DNA of 61,993 nucleotides, taken from positions 32,718 through 94,710 of the forward strand of contig NZ_MUXF01000008.1 of NCBI RefSeq assembly GCF_003063295.1, in the 5' to 3' direction. Of the stretch, positions 54,512-61,993 are shown piece after piece (position 1 is the first letter of the stretch; the number at the start of each line of letters is the position of its first letter). The notes under the pieces were generated by a model. That model was not told where the DNA came from and did not search any database. It worked only from the letters and a program-made list of their open reading frames with translations. This DNA comes from Arcobacter lacus. GTDB lineage: Bacteria > Campylobacterota > Campylobacteria > Campylobacterales > Arcobacteraceae. The translations under genes and the position numbers were made by a program.

Positions 54512-55980
54512 TTTTCCAAAATAATACTAAATTTAGCTCCAAAATTACTATTTTCTACACTTAAAATTCCTTTTAAACTTTTTTCAACTATCATTTTTGA
54601 CATATAAAGCCCAATTCCTGTTCCTTTACTCTGACTTTTAGATGAATAATATGCTTCAAAAATTTTGTTTAAAGGTTCTATATTAATTCCTCCACCATTA
54701 TCTTCTATAATTAAACTAATACTATTTTTATCTTCAAGAGAATAAATTTTTATAAGAGGTTTTTTTATATCTTTTTCTATTAAAACATCTTTTGCATTTT
54801 TCAAAATATTTAAAATAACTTGTTGATATTCATTTAAATAAGTTTCTAATTCAATATTTTTATCTATATTTACATCTATTTGAATGTTGTTTATTCTTAA
54901 AACAGTAGAATTGATAGTTATTACACTATCAATTAATTCACTCAAATAAAATTTTTCTTTTTCTTTATTTGTAGAAAAAAATCCTCTAAAATCATCGATT
55001 GTATTTGACATATATTCTAAAACCATATTTGCTTCTTTTAATTTTTGTTTCATACTCTCTTTATCTAAACGATTTGTATCATACTTTAATTTTATTAGCA
55101 TTAATATTGAAGATATTTCAGCTAATGGTTGTCTCCATTGATGAGCAATATTTGACATCATCTCTTCCAAAGATTTATTTAAAATTTTTAGTTCTTTTTC
55201 ATTTTCATCGACTTTTTGTCTATAATCTTTTAAAATTTTGTAAATCTCATTTGATATAGCCATTGAAATTAAAATTGCAATTATAAAAAATAATAAAAAA
55301 AGTATTATATTTTGTGAAATTTGTTTTTTTATTTCCTGCTCTTGTTCTTCTTTTTTTATATTTAATTCATTTTCTATATCATCAGTATAAATACCAACTG
55401 CTACAATCCAGTTGTATTTAGGATAAAATTTAAAATATGATAATTTATAAATAAGATTTTTTGAATCAGGTTTTTTGTATGAATAAGAAGTATATGATTC
55501 TCCTGTTTTTATTATATTTTCTAAAAATTCTTTTCTAAACTTTTTTCCATTTACATCTTCTTCATTTGTAGATATAAATTTTCCAGATAAATCTGGTCTA
55601 TTAGGATTTACTAGCATTTTTGCAAAGTTATCACCACCTTCAAAATTTACAACTTCATAAATAAAAATATAGTTACTCTTTTTTTGTTCAAATGTTAAAT
55701 TGCTTAAAAGTTTTATTGCATACTCTTTTTGTTCTTGTTCTGTCAGATTTGAGTAAGCAATGTTATAATCTAAAATATCAGTTACCATTGTAACTCTCAT
55801 TTTTAAAGTCTCTTTTATCTCTTTATAATATTCATTTTCATAGTTTTCCATTTGTTTTTTCAAATTATCTTGTGTATTTTCCAAATAAAAAAATGATATA
55901 GCAAGAATCATGGCGGACATGATTACTAAAAAACTCATCATAATGGTTTTTAATAGATTTTTTTCTATGTTGTAGTTCAA
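54496..55980 (-). CDS. Cache-domain sensor histidine kinase
   Basis: 494 aa. Membrane segments at about 12-32 and 223-245 enclose a single Cache domain (YIFIYEVVNFEGGDNFAKML, FKFYPKYNWIVAVGIYTDD). The phospho-acceptor His is near 280 in SNIAHQWRQPLAEISS. The ATPase has ILKNAKDVLI, IEDNGGGI and KGTGIGLYMSKMI. It is divergent from its probable partner response regulator (67 bp apart) and next to the TRAP operon, so it probably senses the transported dicarboxylate or a related acid. That role is inferred. Confidence 0.93.
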   Translation of the reverse strand: MNYNIEKNLLKTIMMSFLVIMSAMILAISFFYLENTQDNLKKQMENYENEYYKEIKETLKMRVTMVTDILDYNIAYSNLTEQEQKEYAIKLLSNLTFEQKKSNYIFIYEVVNFEGGDNFAKMLVNPNRPDLSGKFISTNEEDVNGKKFRKEFLENIIKTGESYTSYSYKKPDSKNLIYKLSYFKFYPKYNWIVAVGIYTDDIENELNIKKEEQEQEIKKQISQNIILFLLFFIIAILISMAISNEIYKILKDYRQKVDENEKELKILNKSLEEMMSNIAHQWRQPLAEISSILMLIKLKYDTNRLDKESMKQKLKEANMVLEYMSNTIDDFRGFFSTNKEKEKFYLSELIDSVITINSTVLRINNIQIDVNIDKNIELETYLNEYQQVILNILKNAKDVLIEKDIKKPLIKIYSLEDKNSISLIIEDNGGGINIEPLNKIFEAYYSSKSQSKGTGIGLYMSKMIVEKSLKGILSVENSNFGAKFSIILEKETKS

Positions 55981-56047
55981 AATAGTTCCTCATTTAATAA
56001 TGCTTTGTTATAATAACACATCTTTACTGATTTGGATTTAGATAATT

Positions 56048-56737
56048 ATGAATAAAAATTTTGGCAAACTTAATGTATATACTGTTTTATATGTTGAAGA
56101 TGACCTTGGAATACAAAATAATATAAAAGAGATATTAGAATTTTATTTTAAATATGTATTTGTTGCTTCAAATACAAAAGAAGCATATAAATTATATATG
56201 GAAAATAGACCAGACTTAATAATTACAGATATAAAAATGGATGATGAATCAGGTATAGATTTTATAAAAAAAATAAGACAAAATGATACAAAAACAAGAG
56301 TGATAATAACTTCAGCATATACAAATACAGAATATTTATTAAAAGCAACAGAATTATTTTTAATAAAATATATTGTAAAACCAATTACACATGATAAGTT
56401 GAATGAAGCTTTAGAATTATTTATAAATTCACATAAAAAAGAGATAATATTTTCTTTAAAAAATGATTGGACTTATGATAGTGCAAAATCTATCGTAAAA
56501 AATGAAAAAGAAGAATATATATTAACAAAAAAAGAGTCTATGTTCTTAAAACTTCTTTTATCTAAAAATAGGGTATTGAGATACGAAGAAATACAGCGTC
56601 ATATATCAGATGGAGATGTAATAATATCTCAAAATGCAATGAGACTTTTTATAAAAAATTTAAGAAAAAAACTACCAGATGATTTTTTAAAAAATATGCA
56701 AGGAATTGGATATTTCTGTGATACGAAAAATAATTAG
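56048..56737 (+). CDS. OmpR-family response regulator, likely TRAP operon activator
   Basis: 229 aa. The receiver has acidic residues in YVEDDLGIQ and the phospho-acceptor Asp near 60 in PDLIITDIKMDDESG, with KPIT as the conserved Lys. The winged helix has LTKKESMFLKLLLSKN and ends MQGIGYFC. It resembles Campylobacter DccR-type regulators. A TATAAT at 56009-56014 may drive it. The 11-bp-period repeat before dctP is a plausible target. Confidence 0.92.
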   Translation: MNKNFGKLNVYTVLYVEDDLGIQNNIKEILEFYFKYVFVASNTKEAYKLYMENRPDLIITDIKMDDESGIDFIKKIRQNDTKTRVIITSAYTNTEYLLKATELFLIKYIVKPITHDKLNEALELFINSHKKEIIFSLKNDWTYDSAKSIVKNEKEEYILTKKESMFLKLLLSKNRVLRYEEIQRHISDGDVIISQNAMRLFIKNLRKKLPDDFLKNMQGIGYFCDTKNN

Positions 56738-56740
56738 AAT

Positions 56741-57652
56741 TTAGACAAAATATTTTATAAAGACTATTAAAAATAGTCCAGCTAAAATAGTTTGTACAGT
56801 TATAATTGTTGTCATTAGTGATAAATCACCATTAAGTTGACGAGCTAATATAAATGAGCTTGGTGCTGTTGGCATGATAGCAAATAAAACTAAAATAGAA
56901 ATCATTATTTCATCTAATTGAAAAGTTTTTCCTAAAAAATAGATGATTATAGGTAAAACTACAAATTTAGCTATACAACTTACACTCAAATCTTTTTTTG
57001 TACTTTTTATCTCTTTTAAAACTAAAGCATAACCAATAGATAAAAGTCCCATTGGAAGTGCTGCACTACTTAAAATTTTAAGTAAATTTCCTATACTAAT
57101 TGGAATTTGTAAAGTTGAAAAATTTATCAAAGCACCAATAACACAAGAGATTATCAATGGATTTTTAAAAATAGATTTTAAAAGATACATAAAATCAATC
57201 TTATTGTTTTGTGAATATAATGCAAAAATCGTAATACAAAAAATATTTAAAATTGGAATGGCAAAAGTTATTATAATAGCTGATAAGATTAAACCATTTT
57301 GTCCAAAAATAGAGCCACTTAACGCTAAAAATACATAAGTATTAAATCGAATTCCACCTTGAACAATTGAAGTAAATGAATCATTTGTTGTTGGACTAAA
57401 TTTATTAAATATCATCAAAATAATCATTGTAATAAATATAGCAAGAATAGAAACTAAAATAAAAGTTATACTATTTGCATCAAATTTTGCTTTAGATAAA
57501 GTTAAAACTAAAAGAGCTGGCATTAAAATATAATAAGTTAGTTTATCAGCCATTGGCCAAAATTCGTGAGAGGGAAAGCTTATTTTTTTAAATAAATATC
57601 CAATTACAATAAGAGAAAAAATTGGAATTAAACTTGAAAATATCTGTTCCAT
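56741..57652 (-). CDS. AEC-family (auxin efflux carrier type) transporter
   Basis: 303 aa with about ten hydrophobic segments. The start has LIPIFSLIVIGYLFKKISFP, the middle GGIRFNTYVFLALSGSIFG and the end IMPTAPSSFILARQLNGD, all typical of the AEC family, which moves small organic acids and is unrelated in practice to auxin in bacteria. It is the last gene of a five-gene minus-strand run, 1 bp after the YhcH-like gene, so its substrate may be linked to sugar acids. This is inference. Confidence 0.88.
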   Translation of the reverse strand: MEQIFSSLIPIFSLIVIGYLFKKISFPSHEFWPMADKLTYYILMPALLVLTLSKAKFDANSITFILVSILAIFITMIILMIFNKFSPTTNDSFTSIVQGGIRFNTYVFLALSGSIFGQNGLILSAIIITFAIPILNIFCITIFALYSQNNKIDFMYLLKSIFKNPLIISCVIGALINFSTLQIPISIGNLLKILSSAALPMGLLSIGYALVLKEIKSTKKDLSVSCIAKFVVLPIIIYFLGKTFQLDEIMISILVLFAIMPTAPSSFILARQLNGDLSLMTTIITVQTILAGLFLIVFIKYFV

Positions 57653-57653
57653 T

Positions 57654-58142
57654 TTAAATAGCTACTTTAAAAACAGCTTTGATAATTTTTTCATTTTTAT
57701 CAACTTTTAAACAAGGCATATGAGCATCACTTGGATAAAAAATAGCTAATTCATTTTCTCTAATTAATAAAGATGAAGAGTTAATAGATTGCGCATGTTT
57801 AGCATAATCCAAAGACTCATTGTATTCTTGTATTATTTCAAGATTATTTATATTCTCAACTTCCATTATCTCAGTTCCATAAAAAATATATTGAATATCT
57901 ATATACTTTTTATGAGACTCAAAAAAGCAATCTTTTTTATCTTTTGAAACATAAGCTTGTTCAAGAACAAAACAGTTCTCATCAAGAACTATTTTGTTAC
58001 AGTCACCAATTTTTATATTTTCTAGGCTTTTATACTCTTTTGAAGATTTATCTTGCAATTTTTGAATATATGAAAATGATTTTTCAAATTTAGGATTGTT
58101 TATTTGATTTTTTATATCTTCATATTTTCCAAAAATTGCCAT
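57654..58142 (-). CDS. YhcH/YjgK/YiaL-family cupin protein
   Basis: 162 aa DUF386-type beta-barrel. Conserved parts are ESHKKYIDIQYIFYGTEIME (with the His and Asp of the metal site), LAIFYPSDAHMPCL and VKAVF-like IIKAVFKVAI at the end. Relatives act in sialic-acid and sugar-acid pathways, probably as anomerases or isomerases. It sits between pgi and a transporter. Start ATG 58142, with AGGGAAAA just upstream. Confidence 0.87.
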   Translation of the reverse strand: MAIFGKYEDIKNQINNPKFEKSFSYIQKLQDKSSKEYKSLENIKIGDCNKIVLDENCFVLEQAYVSKDKKDCFFESHKKYIDIQYIFYGTEIMEVENINNLEIIQEYNESLDYAKHAQSINSSSLLIRENELAIFYPSDAHMPCLKVDKNEKIIKAVFKVAI

Positions 58143-58150
58143 GATTTTCC

Positions 58151-59383
58151 CTAGTTTTTATTTTTTAACATCTCTTTTAAGATGATTTTTCCACCTTCAA
58201 CACCTGGTTGATCATAAGTATTAATTCTTAAAAATTTCCCAACAATAGAAGTTAATAGCTCATAATAAAATAGAAGTTTTCCTATTTCATATTCGCTTAT
58301 TTCTTCAATTTCAATTAAATCTATTGGAATATCTTTTTTATACTCTTTAACTGACGCAATAGTTGCATCTGCTTGAAGATTGATAAGTTCTTTAAAATCA
58401 AGATTATTTATATAATCTAAATCTTCTAACCCTTGTAATGTAATTGGAGCGATTTTTGTAGCATCTTTAAAATCTTTAATTTTTATAAATGTTACAGTTT
58501 TATCTCGTTTACCTTCAACAATTAGTTGTAAAAATGAATGTTGATCAACTGGTCCTAAAAGTCCAATTGGAGTTAAACCTTGATTTGTATTATTTACATC
58601 AATTTTACCAAGACTTTCTCCCCAAAGTTGAATATACCATTTATTAAAACCTTCAAGAAGTTGTGAATATGAAAAAATCGCATTTACATTATAAATGTCC
58701 TTATATTCATAATATGTTCTTGCTTTTTTTAGTAATTGGTTATAAAGTTCATTTTGTTCAAAAAATGATGTTGAAATTTTTCTTGCACCATTTAAAAGTT
58801 CATCAATATCAAAACCAGCAAGATGTAAAGGAACTAATCCAACATTTGATAAAACTGAAAATCTTCCACCAACATTTTTTGGAATTTCAAAAGAGTTTAT
58901 TTCATTTGCTTTAGCAAATGTATTTAATTTGCTATCATCTTCTGTAATTACTAATAAATTTGATTTATCAATTTTAGTAATCGACATAAGATATTTAAAA
59001 ATAGAGATAGTTTCTATTGTTGTCCCTGATTTTGAAATAACAATAAATAAAGTATCTTCTAAATTTAATTGAGCAATTGTTCCATTTAAATTTACAGGAT
59101 CCGTACTTTCAAAGAAATAAAGTTCTTTTTTTAGAGTTTTATTATGCTGTTTATTATATTTCATAAAATTATAAATAGCATAAGTTCCTAAAGTGCTTCC
59201 ACCAATTCCAATAACTGCTATTTGTTTTTGAGAAAAGCTTAGACTATCAAGTCTAGCTTTTAAGTTTGTTGTATCAACATACGGAAGAGAGTAGTACCCA
59301 ATATCATCTCTCTCTTTTTTTATTTCTGTAAAAATTTGCTCATCACTTAATGATACTTGAGGATAATATAGGCTATTTTTCAT
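58151..59383 (-). CDS. pgi: Glucose-6-phosphate isomerase, short form
   Basis: 410 aa, much shorter than the E. coli enzyme (549 aa) but normal for Campylobacterota. The phosphate-binding sequence is VISKSGTTIETISIFKYL, with VIGIGGSTLGTYAIY near the start and GPVDQHSFLQL (catalytic His) near 280. It interconverts glucose-6-P and fructose-6-P, here probably in the biosynthetic direction toward surface sugars given its galU and manB neighbours. Its ATG overlaps the galU stop (TAATG). Confidence 0.95.
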   Translation of the reverse strand: MKNSLYYPQVSLSDEQIFTEIKKERDDIGYYSLPYVDTTNLKARLDSLSFSQKQIAVIGIGGSTLGTYAIYNFMKYNKQHNKTLKKELYFFESTDPVNLNGTIAQLNLEDTLFIVISKSGTTIETISIFKYLMSITKIDKSNLLVITEDDSKLNTFAKANEINSFEIPKNVGGRFSVLSNVGLVPLHLAGFDIDELLNGARKISTSFFEQNELYNQLLKKARTYYEYKDIYNVNAIFSYSQLLEGFNKWYIQLWGESLGKIDVNNTNQGLTPIGLLGPVDQHSFLQLIVEGKRDKTVTFIKIKDFKDATKIAPITLQGLEDLDYINNLDFKELINLQADATIASVKEYKKDIPIDLIEIEEISEYEIGKLLFYYELLTSIVGKFLRINTYDQPGVEGGKIILKEMLKNKN

Positions 59384-60240
59384 TATTTCTTACCAGCTTC
59401 TTTCTTTTCTTTTTTTGTTGATTTATCGTAAAAGTAATTTGTTGCTTTTACATAACCATCTACGCTTCCACAATCAAATCTTTGACCTTCAAATTTATAA
59501 GCTAAAACCATTCCTTTTTTAGCTTGAGTTAAAAGTGCATCCGTAATTTGAATTTCTCCACCTTTTCCTGGTTTTGTCTCTTTTATAATATCAAAAATAT
59601 CAGGAGTTAAAATATATCTTCCAATAATTGCTAAGTTTGAAGGAGCAACTTCTGGTTCAGGTTTTTCAACCATGTCTTTAATCATATAAATTCCTGGTTC
59701 AATTTCATTTCCAGCAATAACACCATATTTATTTGTTTCTTCTTTTGGAACTTCTTCAATAGCTACAATTGAACAATGATATTTTTTATATAACTCAACC
59801 ATTTGAGATAAAACTCCATTTGTTGGAGCATCACATAAGTCATCTGCTAAAAGTACAGCAAAAGGTTGATCTCCAATTAAAGTTTCACCACATAAAATTG
59901 CATGTCCTAAACCTTTCATCTCTATTTGTCTAGTATATGAAAATGTACATTTTGTAATAACTGATCTAATTTCAGTTAAATAATGTTCTTTATTTGTACC
60001 TTTAATTTGATGTTCTAACTCATAAGAGATATCAAAGTGATCTTCAATTGCTCTTTTACCTCTACCTGTTACAATTGCCATTGTATCCATACCAGCAGCA
60101 ATTGCTTCTTCTACTCCATATTGAATAAGTGGTTTTGTAAGTACTGGTAACATCTCTTTTGGTGTTGCTTTTGTTGCTGGTAAGAATCTTGTTCCATAAC
60201 CTGCAGCTGGGAATAGACATTTTTTAATTGGATTTTTCAT
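59383..60240 (-). CDS. galU: UTP-glucose-1-phosphate uridylyltransferase
   Basis: 285 aa nucleotidyltransferase making UDP-glucose. The N-terminal signature is FPAAGYGTRFLPATKATPKE, followed by LTKPLIQYGVEEAIAAGMD, LADDLCDAP (metal Asp) and MVEKPEPEVAPSNLAIIGRY. The C-terminus is lysine-rich. AAGGAAAA lies at the end of manB, just before the ATG. It supplies nucleotide sugar for LPS or capsule. It is second in the manB-galU-pgi run. Confidence 0.96.
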   Translation of the reverse strand: MKNPIKKCLFPAAGYGTRFLPATKATPKEMLPVLTKPLIQYGVEEAIAAGMDTMAIVTGRGKRAIEDHFDISYELEHQIKGTNKEHYLTEIRSVITKCTFSYTRQIEMKGLGHAILCGETLIGDQPFAVLLADDLCDAPTNGVLSQMVELYKKYHCSIVAIEEVPKEETNKYGVIAGNEIEPGIYMIKDMVEKPEPEVAPSNLAIIGRYILTPDIFDIIKETKPGKGGEIQITDALLTQAKKGMVLAYKFEGQRFDCGSVDGYVKATNYFYDKSTKKEKKEAGKK

Positions 60241-60241
60241 A

Positions 60242-61618
60242 TTATTTTCCTTGTAATTTATTAAATAGATTTATTAAAACTTCTTCATAGATTTTCGCAT
60301 TTTCTTTTGTATCTGCTTCAAATCTTGTCACTAATTTTGGAGTTGTGTTACTAGCTCTTACTAATCCCCAACCTTTTTCAAAAATAACTCTGATTCCATC
60401 GACTGTGATAATATCCTTGATTTTTGGAAAATCAGCAGGTGGATTTGTTAAAGCATTTTTTAAATCTTCAATTATTTTAAATTTTGTTTCTTCTGTTACA
60501 GTTATATTTATTTCTGGAGTTGAATAAACTTTTGGTAAAGCTTCATACTCTTTGTCAAAATCAAAATTTTGGTCAATTAATTCTAAAGCTCTAAATGTTG
60601 CATAAATAGCGTCATCATAACCAAAATATCTGTCATTGAAGAATAAATGTCCAGAAACTTCAGCCGCAAAATCTGCTTTTGTCTCTTTTATTTTTACTTT
60701 TAAATTTGAATGACCTGTTTTATACATGATAGCTTTTCCATAAGAATTAATAGTATCATACATAACTTGAGTACATTTTACTTCACCAATTACCGTAGGG
60801 TTTTTGATGAATCGAGAGAAAAATATTGCTAATATATCTCCTTTAAAATTATACTTTGGAGAAAGTAAAGCAATTCTATCTGCATCACCATCGTAAGCAA
60901 ATCCAAAATCAAATTCACCACTTGCTAACTCTTTTTTTATATCTTCTAAAGTGTGTTCATCACTTGGATCTGGATGGTGATTTGGGAAATTACCATCTGG
61001 TTCTTCAAATAAAATTTTATATTTAATATTTAATCTATCAAGAATTTCTCTTAAAACAACACCAGCAACACCATTTCCACAGTCAAAAACAAATTTTTTA
61101 TTTTCAAGTTTTAAGTGTGAAAAACTTTTTACTATATAATCTATATATCTATTTTTAGAATCAATCAAAATAGTTTTTTCATTATCTTCTATTGATGTAT
61201 TATCTGCAAGAATTTCTCTTCCCAATGCATAAATATCTTCACCAAAAAATGGATCTTTATCTAAAGTAATTTTAAATCCATTATATTCTGGTGGATTATG
61301 ACTACCTGTTATCATTACTGAGCCATCACATTTTAAACCATCAAAATCAGTAAAGTTTGCAAAATAATTTGCAGGAGTTGGAACTAATCCCATATCTAAA
61401 ACTTTTAATCCAGCTTTGTTTATTCCTGAACTTAACCAGTTTTTCAAAGTTGGAGAATGAAGTCTTGCATCATAGCCAACAGCCATATAAACAGCATTTG
61501 GAACTTTTTTTTGTAAAGCTTTAGCTAAATAATAACCAATTTTCTTTACTACATCTTCATTTAACTCTTTTTCGAATATTCCTCTAATATCATATTCCCT
61601 AAAAATAGATGCACTCAT
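60242..61618 (-). CDS. manB: Phosphomannomutase/phosphoglucomutase
   Basis: 458 aa alpha-D-phosphohexomutase. The phospho-serine loop is MITGSHNPPEYNG, the Mg site FAYDGDADRIALL, the sugar-recognition loop AAEVSGHLFFND and the phosphate-binding loop VRASNTTPKLVTRFE. It begins IFREYDIRGIFEKEL, as in P. aeruginosa AlgC. It converts Glc-6-P/Glc-1-P or Man-6-P/Man-1-P. With galU and pgi directly downstream, it links fructose-6-P to UDP-glucose. It is first in the operon, with AGGAGA before the ATG. Confidence 0.94.
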   Translation of the reverse strand: MSASIFREYDIRGIFEKELNEDVVKKIGYYLAKALQKKVPNAVYMAVGYDARLHSPTLKNWLSSGINKAGLKVLDMGLVPTPANYFANFTDFDGLKCDGSVMITGSHNPPEYNGFKITLDKDPFFGEDIYALGREILADNTSIEDNEKTILIDSKNRYIDYIVKSFSHLKLENKKFVFDCGNGVAGVVLREILDRLNIKYKILFEEPDGNFPNHHPDPSDEHTLEDIKKELASGEFDFGFAYDGDADRIALLSPKYNFKGDILAIFFSRFIKNPTVIGEVKCTQVMYDTINSYGKAIMYKTGHSNLKVKIKETKADFAAEVSGHLFFNDRYFGYDDAIYATFRALELIDQNFDFDKEYEALPKVYSTPEINITVTEETKFKIIEDLKNALTNPPADFPKIKDIITVDGIRVIFEKGWGLVRASNTTPKLVTRFEADTKENAKIYEEVLINLFNKLQGK

Positions 61619-61760
61619 TGTATATAAATCTCCTAAATTTAAAAGATATAAAATTTATCTTTTTGTGAATGAGATTTTATCTAATAAATTGTTAAATAAA
61701 TGTGTAATTGATAAAAAAACGCGAATTTGCAAATTTAAGCTATATTTTAGGAAAGTACTC

Positions 61761-61789
61761 TTGACAAGAGAAGAAAAAGGTATTATAAT
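61761..61789 (+). promoter_or_regulatory. Consensus sigma-70 promoter, probably of an rRNA operon
   Basis: TTGACA (61761-61766), exactly 17 bp, TATAAT (61784-61789). It is a full-consensus promoter, unusual in this window, where other promoters have only a -10. No coding region follows to the window end. A second TTGACA at 61801 has no matching -10. Confidence 0.75.
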
Positions 61790-61993
61790 TCCCGTCCAAT
61801 TTGACAAGACGAAGTTCAAAATCAAATTACGATCTTTAAAAGAAGAGAGTTTGTAAAGAAGTAATCTTTGTAAACTAAATATGTTAATCAAACAAAAAAG
61901 AGAAAAAAAACAAGAAGTAAAACTCTTGTCTATTCGAAAAAAAACATGAGTGATAATTTTGTAATTAAGTAATTATAAAATATGTCAGTTTCA
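61790..61993 (+). ncRNA. Untranslated leader running off the right end, boxA-like site
   Basis: About 200 nt with no credible ORF after the strong promoter. GATCTTTAAAA at 61831-61841 resembles the boxA antitermination site of rRNA leaders. I infer that a 16S rRNA gene begins just past the window. The rest of the 61619-61760 gap upstream holds nothing I can name. Confidence 0.5.

Noticed and set aside
58151-59383. Pgi as a truncated pseudogene because it is about 140 aa short
   Set aside because: Active-site sequences and both ends are intact, and short Pgi is normal for Campylobacterota.
61665-61856. 63-codon plus-strand ORF near the right end
   Set aside because: It runs through the consensus promoter, has no ribosome-binding site and no protein-like conservation. 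The region is better read as a promoter and leader.
1-61993. CRISPR array, insertion sequence, prophage or tRNA gene
   Set aside because: I found no regularly spaced repeats with spacers, transposase or phage genes, or cloverleaf-like sequences. The only short tandem repeat is the coding 9-bp one.

Overview
The window is an AT-rich bacterial chromosome segment whose gene content points to the Campylobacterota, most likely an Arcobacter/Aliarcobacter-type organism. Reasons: urease has a fused gamma-beta subunit (UreAB) with the order ureD-AB-C-E-F-G, chemoreceptors and Cache-type sensor kinases are abundant, glucose-6-phosphate isomerase is the short form, and a Campylobacter-type short adenylate kinase is present. 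The species assignment is inference. I see no insertion sequence, prophage, CRISPR array or tRNA gene.

Layout. 0.1-9.5 kb: aspS, a soluble double-Cache/CheW protein, a YgiQ-type radical SAM protein, two different adenylate kinases back to back, a CinA/MoaB-like protein and an AraC regulator. 9.5-11.9 kb: a Tat-signal zinc alcohol dehydrogenase followed by a YqhD-like iron alcohol dehydrogenase. 11.9-26.1 kb: signalling block with three chemoreceptors, a kinase/response-regulator pair and a membrane hybrid kinase, with alr-uvrC among them. 26.1-27.5 kb: NUDIX hydrolase, a gene remnant and a MntA/HepT toxin-antitoxin pair. 27.6-39.7 kb: a complete urea island, urtABCDE (ABC uptake) then ureD, ureAB, ureC, ureE, ureF, ureG, interrupted by an opposite-strand RelA/SpoT-domain gene. 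39.7-47.1 kb: a TetR-controlled DinB-like gene with a tiny membrane protein, then an RND efflux operon facing a MarR regulator. 47.2-51.4 kb: xth, a TauE exporter, a lipocalin, a UbiB kinase and a phasin-like protein. 51.6-56.7 kb: a TRAP dicarboxylate transporter with an OmpR-type two-component system. 56.7-61.6 kb: a five-gene sugar-phosphate operon (manB, galU, pgi, yhcH-like, AEC transporter). The right end carries a consensus promoter and a leader that looks like the start of an rRNA operon.

How it works together. Urea is captured by UrtA, imported by UrtBCDE and hydrolysed by the nickel urease matured by UreDEFG. Two regulatory features link the halves of this island. First, an 11-bp-period direct repeat lies both before urtA and before ureD. 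Second, a roughly 100-nt leader with three predicted hairpins and paired base changes sits immediately before both urtE and ureAB. These are the strongest candidates for something undescribed. A different 11-bp-period repeat abuts the -10 of the TRAP operon, fitting activation by the adjacent response regulator. Two local regulators (TetR and MarR types) have -10 boxes so close to their start codons that their mRNAs should be leaderless.
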